In this document: positions 44,219 through 49,601 of the stretch, piece after piece
How the letters are laid out: each line of letters opens with the position of its first letter
How positions within the stretch are numbered: the stretch's first letter is position 1
Translations under genes and position numbers: made by a program
Assembly (NCBI GenBank): GCA_012837885.1
Contig: DUQI01000048.1
Coordinates: 1 to 49,601, forward strand
DNA length: 49,601 nucleotides
Direction of reading: 5' to 3'
Origin: Fastidiosipila sp.
Lineage (GTDB): Bacteria; Bacillota; Clostridia; Saccharofermentanales; DTU023
The notes under the pieces: generated by a model
Databases searched by the model: none
What the model was told of the DNA's origin: nothing
What the model saw: only the letters and a program-made list of their open reading frames with translations

Positions 44219-45816
44219 GCACTCACATCCTCTCTGCTCAAACCGCTCATGGCAAGGCCGTAATCGGCGTCGGAAGCGTCCGGCGCGAGCACGGCCGAGA
44301 TCTTTCCTTCCGAGACGATCGCGATGCGATCACAGATGGAGCGGAGCTCGGCAAGTTCGGAGCTGATTACGACAATCGTCGTGCCTTCCTCCAGATTGAT
44401 CTTTCGCAGATATTCGAGCACGAGCTTTTTGGCTCCGATGTCGATGCCTCTCGTCGGTTCGGCAACCATCAAGATGTTTGGCTTCAAGGTCAATGCTCTG
44501 GCCAGGCACACTTTCTGTTGATTGCCGCCGGACAGACTGCCGACCGTCTGCTCCGGTCCGGTGCAGCGGATATCGAGGAGCTTGATCATCGCTTCGACGT
44601 GTTGACGCGACTTTTTTCTATCAATGAAACGGCCTTTGAGGAATTCGTTTTTCACCTGCATCGCCGAGAAGATGATGTTTCTCTCAATCGATTCTCCGAG
44701 GAGCAAGCCGACGCCGCGTCGATCTTCCGAGACGAACGCGATATCTTTTCGTAGCGCTTCGCCTCGCTTGCTCAAGTCGAGCTTTTCGCCGTGTACGATG
44801 ACACTGCCTTCAGTCTCGAAAAGTCCCTGGATGCCGTTATGGATGCCGATCTTGCCTTGACCTGCCAGACCGCCGAAGCCGAAGATTTCGCCTTCTCTTA
44901 TTTTGACATTGATCTGGCGTACCTTTTCACCGGGCATATCGACCCGGTAATTGATCAGCTCGAGGGCGATCCGATCGTCATCGATGCGACGCGTGTCCTC
45001 TGCGGAATCGTCGACCAGTTTTTCGACGCTGCGACCGATCATGAGCTGTGCGATTTCGACGAGATCCGTCTCAACGACGTCTTTTCTCGCGATGAATTCG
45101 CCGTCTCTCAGAATCGTCAGGCTGTCTGCCACCTCCATCACCTCGTCCAGACGATGAGTGATGAAGATGATCGCGATGCCGCGCGACGCGATCAAGCGCA
45201 TGATCTCCAAAAGCCGGTCGGCTTCACTTTCCGTGAGCACGGCCGTCGGTTCGTCGAAGACGAGCAGTTTGATTCCCGTTTTGTCGATCTCGCGAGCGAT
45301 CTCGACAAACTGCTGGAAGCCGATCGGCATGCCTGCGACTTTCGCATACTCTTCGATATTCATCATGCCGATGGAATCGAGCGCTTTACGGCTGTCGGTG
45401 GACATTTTTTCCCACTCCATGTGATCCAGATCTCGACCGAACACACGATCCATCAACGGCAGAATCGAGGATCGCCCGATCTCTCGTCCGACCTTGATGT
45501 TCTCGGTAACGGTGAAATCCGGGATGAGCATGAATTCCTGATGAACCATGCCGATGCCGTATTTCATCGCTCCTTGCGGATCCTGAATCCTGATGACTTT
45601 TCCTTCGAGTTGAACCTGGCCTTCGAAACCGCCCGTCTGATGGATCACCGGCATGCCGAAGAGCACGTTCATCAAGGTCGATTTGCCGGCGCCGTTTTCT
45701 CCCATCAGGGCATGAATTTCGCCCGGTTTTATTTTAAGGCTCACGTTTTTGAGTACGCGGTTGCCGAAATACTCCTTCGTGATGTTGTCCATGGACAACA
45801 GGTATGGTGTCTCCAA
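44215..45816 (-). CDS. ABC importer ATPase, duplicated (RbsA/YufO type)
   Basis: A 533-residue protein with two ABC domains. Domain 1 has an intact Walker A (G-E-N-G-A-G-K-S-T) and Walker B (L-L-V-F-D-E-P-T-A-V-L) but a degenerate signature (P-I-G-F-Q-Q). Domain 2 has the signature L-S-G-G-N-Q-Q-K and a weak Walker A (G-L-A-G-Q-G-K-I-G). Such asymmetry is normal in sugar/nucleoside importers. The start is placed at TTG 45816, six bases after GAGGGGG; a farther TTG at 45885 would include the intergenic hairpin in the coding region. ATG 45792 is a weaker alternative. The hydrophilic protein works at the inner face of the membrane. Confidence 0.88.
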   Translation of the reverse strand: METPYLLSMDNITKEYFGNRVLKNVSLKIKPGEIHALMGENGAGKSTLMNVLFGMPVIHQTGGFEGQVQLEGKVIRIQDPQGAMKYGIGMVHQEFMLIPDFTVTENIKVGREIGRSSILPLMDRVFGRDLDHMEWEKMSTDSRKALDSIGMMNIEEYAKVAGMPIGFQQFVEIAREIDKTGIKLLVFDEPTAVLTESEADRLLEIMRLIASRGIAIIFITHRLDEVMEVADSLTILRDGEFIARKDVVETDLVEIAQLMIGRSVEKLVDDSAEDTRRIDDDRIALELINYRVDMPGEKVRQINVKIREGEIFGFGGLAGQGKIGIHNGIQGLFETEGSVIVHGEKLDLSKRGEALRKDIAFVSEDRRGVGLLLGESIERNIIFSAMQVKNEFLKGRFIDRKKSRQHVEAMIKLLDIRCTGPEQTVGSLSGGNQQKVCLARALTLKPNILMVAEPTRGIDIGAKKLVLEYLRKINLEEGTTIVVISSELAELRSICDRIAIVSEGKISAVLAPDASDADYGLAMSGLSREDVSA

Positions 45817-45838
45817 AATGACCCCCTCTAATGTGAAA

Positions 45839-45872
45839 GGGGCACCAGCAGCGTTGGCTTTACCGGTGCCCC
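45839..45872 (-). terminator. Intra-operon hairpin before the ATPase gene
   Basis: GGGGCACC (45839-45846) pairs with GGTGCCCC (45865-45872). On the minus strand the stem ends just before CTTTCACATT and the ATPase ribosome site. It probably acts as a leaky terminator or mRNA-stabilising structure that lowers expression of ATPase and permeases relative to the binding protein. Confidence 0.55.
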
Positions 45873-45900
45873 GCGAACGAATCAATTAAGGTTTTATGTT

Positions 45901-45933
45901 CCAGGTCGGCAGCGATAAAGCATACCGACCTGG
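45901..45933 (-). other. Second intra-operon stem-loop
   Basis: CCAGGTCGG (45901-45909) pairs with CCGACCTGG (45925-45933), a 9-bp perfect stem with a 15-base loop, 47 bases past the binding-protein stop. There is no T-run, so RNA stabilisation of the upstream cistron is more likely than termination. Confidence 0.55.
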
Positions 45934-45979
45934 ACTTTCACCCTTGGTTCGTTAACAAAGCCTTGATTGGCAGCTGGCA

Positions 45980-48145
45980 CTAATCGTCGGCCGCTTTACT
46001 GAAGTCATAGAACGGCGCGAGGAACAAGAAGAAGTTTTCGAGTTCACCCTTATCCGGATCGACGTAGTTACTGATCTCCAGATTACCTGCGTTTCTCTCC
46101 ATAGCCACTTCCTGTACGGTCGCCTTGTATGCTTCTAAATCGTCGCGGTCGACTTCACCTTCAAGCCATTTCATGGCAAAGGTGACGCCGGCGTCGATCA
46201 TCAGCATGTTGAACGGGACGCCCCAGGTCGACATGCGTTCGGCCTGACCGCCTTCCAAGAGTTTTTCGGAAATCTGGTCGAGCATGTACTGCACGTCGCC
46301 TTCATGTCCCTTAACTTCAATCGAGAGGGCGGCCGGATAGCCGTGATACGGGCTCGGGCAGCACTGCTGCGGCATGATTGCGCCTTCTTCGAAGACAGTA
46401 CGGATCAGCGGTTCCTGCATCGAGCAGTTGGTGGAGAAGAACGCCGTGTCTTTGCCGTACTGTGCTACCTGACGCGGCACGTCTTCAATGATGAACTGCT
46501 GTGCGCCGGAGACGCCCTGGTCACCGGTCGGGTCGGGTGCATTCACTTCGACCAGGGTAATGCCGATCTCCTCGGCCGTCTTCTTCATGATATTCAGACG
46601 GTTGGCGATCGTCGCGTAGCCCAAGTGGCGCGGGAAGGAATAGTGGATCAGTGTCTTGGCGCCCATCGCTTTGGCTTCGGTCGGGATCGTTTTGCCCATC
46701 GAGATCTCGTCGACCAGGGTATTGATATCGGCTTTTTCCGACATGACGGCTGGATCTTCGGCGACGACGCCGCAGATAAACAGCATGTCGGGACGCGTTT
46801 CACGCACTTTGTCGATCGACGCTGCCGTACCAGGTACCGCCTGTCCGACGACGATCGCTTTGACCAGCGGATCGGACGCCATACTGACATACTGCGAGAT
46901 GGTCGTCTCGACTTCTGTCGAGAAGTTATCGGGATAGGTGGAGTGGACGATTTTATCCGCCCCGTGCTTTTCGATCAGGGCGATCGCTTCCTGGAATTCT
47001 TCCTCACCCTGTGAAACGGTACCGGTCATGATACCGATTTTATACGGTTCTACTTCCGTGCTCGTTTCAGCATCCGGTGTTTTAGCGGCGCTGAAATCAT
47101 AGAACGGCGCGAGGAACAAGAAGAAATTATCGAGTTCGCCCTTCTCGGGATCGACGTAGTTACTGATCTCGAGATTGCCGACGTTTCTCTCTTTCGCCAC
47201 TTCCTGTACGGTCGCTTTGTAGGCTTCCAGGTCGTCGCGCTCGACTTCACCTTCGAGCCATTTCATGGCAAAGGTGACGCCGGCGTCGATCATCAGCATG
47301 TTGAACGGGACACCCCAGGTCGACATGCGTTCAGCCTGACCGCCTTCCAAGAGTTTTTCGGAAATTTGGTCGAGCATGTACTGCACGTCGCCTTCATGTC
47401 CCTTGACTTCAATAGAGAGGGCGGCCGGATAGCCGTGATACGGGCTCGGGCAGCACTGCTGCGGCATGATCGCGCCTTCTTCGAAGACGGTACGGATCAG
47501 AGGTTCCTGCATCGAGCAGTTGGTGGAGAAGAATGCGGTGTCTTTACCGTATTTAGCGACCTGACGCGGCACGTCCTCGATGATGAACTGTTGTGCGCCG
47601 GAGACGCCCTGGTCACCGGTCGGGTCTGGAGCGTTCACTTCGACCAGCTCTATGCCGATCTCTTCAGCCGTCTCTTTCATAATATTCAGACGGTTCGCGA
47701 TCGTGGCATAGCCCAAGTGGCGCGGGAACGAATAGTGGATGAGTGTCTTGGCGCCCATCGCTTTCGCTTCGGTCGGGATCGTTCTACCCATCGAGATCTC
47801 ATCGACTAATGTATTGATATCGGCTTTTTCCGCCATGACGGCCGGATCTTCGGCGACGACGCCGCAGATAAACAGCATGTCGGGGCGCGTCTCACGCACT
47901 TTGTCGATGGAGGCTGCCGTACCCGGTACCGCCTGTCCGACGACGATCGCTTTGACCAACGGATCGGATGCCATGCTGACATACTGCGAGATGGTCGTCT
48001 CGGTCTCCGTCGAGAAGTTGTCGGGATAGGTGGAGTGGACAATCTTGTCTGCGCCGTGTTTTTCAATCAGGGCGAGCGCTTCTTGGAATTCTTCTTCACC
48101 TTGGGAGACCGTTCCGGTCATAATACCGATCTTGTACGGCTCCAC
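45980..48145 (-). repeat. Intragenic tandem duplication, period 1092 bases
   Basis: On the minus strand copy 1 starts at 48145 and copy 2 at 47053, both at the V-E-P-Y-K-I-G codons; the offset is 1092 bases (364 codons). The copies share most codons but differ at many scattered synonymous sites, so this is a real, somewhat aged duplication and not an assembly stutter. Confidence 0.93.
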
Positions 48146-48358
48146 ATCGGTTTGAGGTGCTTCTTCAGATTCGGTTTCCGGAGTTGTCTCCGGTGGGGCA
48201 GTCTCCGCGTCTACCGCTTCCGTCTCTGGCTGAGCCTCGGTCGCGGGAGTTGATTCTGGAGCGTCCGTCTGCTCGGCGACCTGTCCACGGCATGCCATCA
48301 GGGGCAATACCATGGCCAGAACAACGAGCAGAATGAAAAGTGTTTTGAGTTTTTTCAT
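45980..48358 (-). CDS. Substrate-binding lipoprotein with two tandem DUF3798-type domains
   Basis: A 792-residue lipoprotein. The signal peptide ends in lipobox L-M-A-C (lipidated C23), followed by a Glu/Thr/Pro-rich linker to about 71. Domain 1 starts at V72-E-P-Y-K-I-G-I-M-T-G-T-V-S-Q-G and domain 2 at residue 436 with the same words, a period of 364 residues. The copies differ at only about a dozen to twenty residues over 350. Each looks like a BMP-related DUF3798 binding domain (G-V-V-A-E-D-P-A, S-F-P-R-H-L-G-Y-A, C-C-P-S-P-Y-H-G-Y-P). The inter-domain linker (T-P-D-A-E-T-S-T-E) has no lipobox, so it is one polypeptide. AGGAGG precedes ATG 48358. The ligand is unknown; the transporter class suggests a nucleoside or purine-like compound. 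Confidence 0.9.
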   Translation of the reverse strand: MKKLKTLFILLVVLAMVLPLMACRGQVAEQTDAPESTPATEAQPETEAVDAETAPPETTPETESEEAPQTDVEPYKIGIMTGTVSQGEEEFQEALALIEKHGADKIVHSTYPDNFSTETETTISQYVSMASDPLVKAIVVGQAVPGTAASIDKVRETRPDMLFICGVVAEDPAVMAEKADINTLVDEISMGRTIPTEAKAMGAKTLIHYSFPRHLGYATIANRLNIMKETAEEIGIELVEVNAPDPTGDQGVSGAQQFIIEDVPRQVAKYGKDTAFFSTNCSMQEPLIRTVFEEGAIMPQQCCPSPYHGYPAALSIEVKGHEGDVQYMLDQISEKLLEGGQAERMSTWGVPFNMLMIDAGVTFAMKWLEGEVERDDLEAYKATVQEVAKERNVGNLEISNYVDPEKGELDNFFLFLAPFYDFSAAKTPDAETSTEVEPYKIGIMTGTVSQGEEEFQEAIALIEKHGADKIVHSTYPDNFSTEVETTISQYVSMASDPLVKAIVVGQAVPGTAASIDKVRETRPDMLFICGVVAEDPAVMSEKADINTLVDEISMGKTIPTEAKAMGAKTLIHYSFPRHLGYATIANRLNIMKKTAEEIGITLVEVNAPDPTGDQGVSGAQQFIIEDVPRQVAQYGKDTAFFSTNCSMQEPLIRTVFEEGAIMPQQCCPSPYHGYPAALSIEVKGHEGDVQYMLDQISEKLLEGGQAERMSTWGVPFNMLMIDAGVTFAMKWLEGEVDRDDLEAYKATVQEVAMERNAGNLEISNYVDPDKGELENFFLFLAPFYDFSKAADD

Positions 48359-48385
48359 TACCTTTCCTCCTGTAATGTTCGGTGT

Positions 48386-48417
48386 GACTTTCCTAAAGTC
48401 AGATCAAACAACGATCT
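48386..48417 (-). promoter_or_regulatory. Leader stem-loops of the binding-protein gene
   Basis: Two adjacent inverted repeats lie just before the ribosome site: GACTTT/AAAGTC (48386-48391 with 48395-48400) and AGATC/GATCT (48401-48405 with 48413-48417). A GACTTTAG octamer is also repeated directly, so the hairpins could exchange. They do not match the purine riboswitch consensus. TTGACA at 48501-48496 on the minus strand is a possible -35, but no good -10 follows. Confidence 0.4.
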
Positions 48418-48705
48418 AAAGTCACCACTTCATGTCCCAATATTACCATTAGTCAAATTATTAGGGGATAAAAGTGTTAATAATTCATCAAATTTTTGTC
48501 AAATGGAAATATGAGCAGGCTCGTGAACATTGATATCTCGATCTTATCCGTGTATTGCGGATAAATAATGAGAGAAGAACATATTTAAGAATATGCAGTC
48601 ATTGCATAAAGATAGATCAGCCGTGTTATCTAAAAGGCGCAACAAAGGCTTTAAGTAAAAGGACAGAGCAATATAAGAAGGAAAAGTATAAGACATATAT
48701 AAAGC

Positions 48706-48762
48706 CCCCACCTGGTTCGCTTCATCAAACTACTCTGTTTCGCTTGATGCTCGCGTGTGGGG
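48706..48762. other. Nested stem structure, possible small RNA
   Basis: The outer stem CCCCAC (48706-48711) / GTGGGG (48757-48762) encloses an inner stem CATCAA (48723-48728) / TTGATG (48744-48749), with asymmetric internal loops of 11 and 7 bases. TTCGCTT occurs twice on the + strand, once on either side of the inner loop. The strand transcribed, if any, is unknown and no RNA family was recognised. Confidence 0.4.
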
Positions 48763-48871
48763 TACTGTGATGTAATTCTATCACGGCGGAGGTGTTCTCA
48801 ATAATTCAGTGGATAATCTGTCGCCTTGGAAAGTATCGATTTAGGCTCAGCCAAAATGGGATTTGAAAGTT

Positions 48872-48904
48872 GACAGCCCCAAGACAGCGCCAAGACAGTC
48901 CCAA
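48872..48904. repeat. Three tandem 11-base repeats
   Basis: GACAGCCCCAA, GACAGCGCCAA and GACAGTCCCAA follow one another without gaps; the shared core is GACAG-N-N-CCAA. Each copy spans about one helical turn. No protein or known RNA explains it. Confidence 0.7.
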
Positions 48905-48936
48905 AGGCTAATATCCTCTCCTCATATCAGCATAAC

Positions 48937-48969
48937 AAAACCCCGAAAGCATTGAGCTTACGGGGTTTT
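48937..48969 (-). terminator. Terminator of the tRNA operon
   Basis: AAAACCCCG (48937-48945) pairs with CGGGGTTTT (48961-48969), with an inner AAGC/GCTT stem. On the minus strand the right arm is read first and the structure ends in CGGGGTTTTG, four bases beyond the tRNA-Thr CCA end. Confidence 0.88.
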
Positions 48970-48972
48970 CGC

Positions 48973-49048
48973 TGGAGCCCTCTGCCGGGATCGAACCGGC
49001 GACCTCATCCTTACCATGGATGCGCTCTACCTACTGAGCTAAGAAGGC
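48973..49048 (-). tRNA. tRNA-Thr (anticodon GGT)
   Basis: A 76-base cloverleaf on the minus strand: acceptor GCCTTCT paired with AGAGGGC, D-arm with AGCTCAGTAGGTAGAGC, anticodon stem CATCC/GGATG around loop ATGGTAA (anticodon GGT, decoding ACC/ACT), T-arm GCCGGTTCGATCCCGGC, and encoded 3' CCA after discriminator T. Confidence 0.96.
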
Positions 49049-49054
49049 GACTTA

Positions 49055-49128
49055 TGGAGCGGGTGAGGAGAATCGAACTCCCGTGGTCAGCTTGGGAAGC
49101 TGAAGTTCTGCCATTGAACTACACCCGC
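49055..49128 (-). tRNA. tRNA-Gly (anticodon CCC)
   Basis: A 74-base cloverleaf on the minus strand: acceptor GCGGGTG paired with CACCCGC, anticodon stem TCAGC/GCTGA around loop TTCCCAA (anticodon CCC, decoding GGG), T-arm with GGAGTTCGATTCTCC, and encoded CCA. It is six bases upstream of tRNA-Thr in the same transcript. Confidence 0.95.
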
Positions 49129-49149
49129 GATTTTCGCGACGCATTCCAG

Positions 49150-49179
49150 ATTATAGTAGGCACTTGCTCAAAGTGTCAA
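49150..49179 (-). promoter_or_regulatory. Consensus promoter of the tRNA-Gly-tRNA-Thr operon
   Basis: TTGACA (49179-49174), an 18-base spacer and TATAAT (49155-49150) on the minus strand, both exact sigma-70/sigma-A consensus hexamers. The predicted start is about 15 bases before the tRNA-Gly 5' end. Confidence 0.88.
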
Positions 49180-49252
49180 ATATTTGCGTTTTTTCGTCGC
49201 ACAGCCGCTCTATGCTTGTAAAAAGTGATATCTTTGGTCACATGGAGTACTT

Positions 49253-49601
49253 ATGGCGGTTATTGAGATAGAGAATCTGACAAGGGACTACGGTCGAGGC
49301 CGAGGCGTCTTTGATCTCAGCTTTGAGGTGCTGGCAGGTGAAGCGTTCGGTTTTTTAGGACCAAACGGCGCCGGTAAAACGACCACGATCCGGCATCTGA
49401 TGGGGTTTATTAAGCCGAAACAGGGGCGCGTGACGATCAATGGCTTCGATTGCTGGAACGATCGGGTGAAGATTCAGTCTGCTGTCGGCTATATTCCGGG
49501 CGAAATTGCGTTCTTTCACGATATGACAGGTGCAGAGTATCTTCGCTTTCTCGCAAAATACCGCGGTACAGGAAACGCGAACCAGGCGGAGCTGACCGAG
49601 C
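49253..49601 (+). CDS. ABC transporter ATP-binding protein, N-terminal part (runs off the window)
   Basis: An open frame from ATG 49253, preceded by TGGAG, continues to the right edge for 116 codons. It has Walker A G-P-N-G-A-G-K-T-T (36-44) and the V-G-Y-I-P-G-E-I Q-loop-region variant typical of exporter ATPases of the CcmA/DrrA type (drug, lipid or membrane-protein export). The signature and Walker B lie outside the window. It is divergent from the tRNA operon. Confidence 0.9.
   Translation, partial: MAVIEIENLTRDYGRGRGVFDLSFEVLAGEAFGFLGPNGAGKTTTIRHLMGFIKPKQGRVTINGFDCWNDRVKIQSAVGYIPGEIAFFHDMTGAEYLRFLAKYRGTGNANQAELTE

Larger units (their letters stand above)
48418..48936. other. Long intergenic region without a convincing gene
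   Basis: About 520 bases between the ABC operon leader and the tRNA terminator. Open frames here are short, lack ribosome sites and show no recognisable protein. The left part is AT-rich and likely holds the ABC operon promoter. The notable structures are the nested stem at 48706-48762 and the three 11-base repeats at 48872-48904, listed separately. Confidence 0.6.

Noticed and set aside
44791-45831. A 346-codon open frame antisense to the ABC ATPase
   Set aside because: The ATPase on the other strand has all family motifs. The antisense translation is low-complexity His/Asp/Phe-rich and unrecognisable.
41520-48358. Ribose or other sugar specificity for the ABC importer
   Set aside because: The ATPase resembles sugar importers, but the long paired permeases and BMP-related binding domain fit the nucleoside group better. 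The ligand was left open instead of being named.
48359-48520. Purine riboswitch upstream of the nucleoside-type ABC operon
   Set aside because: The conserved three-way junction and loop-loop sequences of the purine aptamer are not present in the leader.
48555-48770. A 71-codon open frame in the gene-free region
   Set aside because: No ribosome site, Lys/Thr/Cys-rich low-complexity translation, and it overlaps the nested stem structure; not supported as a gene.
48706-48904. CRISPR array
   Set aside because: The repeats are 7-11 bases with no spacers of regular length, unlike any CRISPR array. No cas genes are nearby.
48973-49128. Integration of a mobile element into a tRNA gene
   Set aside because: Both tRNAs are complete with encoded CCA and their own terminator, and no integrase or duplicated tRNA end is visible in the window.

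Overview
The window looks like chromosomal DNA of a strictly anaerobic Gram-positive bacterium of the class Clostridia (Bacillota). The grounds are strong AGGAGG-type ribosome sites, lipoprotein signal peptides, no outer-membrane genes, a UGA-encoded selenocysteine in a formate dehydrogenase, and one-carbon and electron-bifurcation genes typical of purine-fermenting or acetogenic clostridia. No species can be named from the sequence alone.

Layout. (1) Positions 1-1000 hold the tail of an amidohydrolase and a decayed M19 dipeptidase. (2) 1083-5672 (+) is a tetrahydrofolate operon, fhs-fchA-folD, closed by a terminator and followed by an mtaD-like nucleoside deaminase. (3) 13869 down to 5808 (-) is an operon for a NAD/ferredoxin-linked (electron-bifurcating type) selenocysteine formate dehydrogenase: hylC (NuoE-like), hylB (NuoF-like), hylA (NuoG N-terminus-like), fdhF2, a ferritin-like protein and a MobA-FdhD fusion. 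Its gene order matches hylCBA/fdhF2 of the purine fermenter Clostridium acidurici. (4) 14198-16514 (+), divergent from it, is a tungstate ABC importer tupABC. (5) 16778-22434 holds an unusual flavoprotein and a molybdopterin block (MobB-like, MoeA-PBP fusion, MoeA, a 64-residue protein). (6) 22490-31100 is mixed housekeeping: APC permease, DUF937 protein, pyrG, peroxiredoxin, TSUP transporter, aminotransferase, exonuclease III and an AraC remnant. (7) 31245-32612 is an 8-oxoguanine deaminase. (8) 32613-35631 is a two-component system divergent from a secreted repeat protein. (9) 35722-41305 (-) holds transporters (EamA, Na/Pi, GltS) and an acyltransferase. (10) 48358 down to 41520 (-) is a nucleoside-type (BMP-like) ABC importer whose lipoprotein carries two nearly identical binding domains in tandem. 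(11) The right edge has tRNA-Thr, tRNA-Gly and the start of another ABC ATPase.

Working together (inference): purine or nucleoside uptake and deamination feed formimino-/formyl-THF; FchA makes methenyl-THF, FolD (which has lost its cyclohydrolase residues) interconverts methylene- and methenyl-THF, Fhs gives formate plus ATP, and the tungsten/selenium formate dehydrogenase couples formate/CO2 to NAD and ferredoxin. The tup genes and the molybdopterin block supply metal and cofactor for that enzyme.

The items most worth a second look are the FolD active-site losses, the MobA-FdhD fusion without the FdhD cysteine motif, HylA as an apparent truncated copy of the formate dehydrogenase N-terminus, the duplicated binding domain of the ABC lipoprotein, and structured non-coding DNA at 13929-13976 and 48704-48764.
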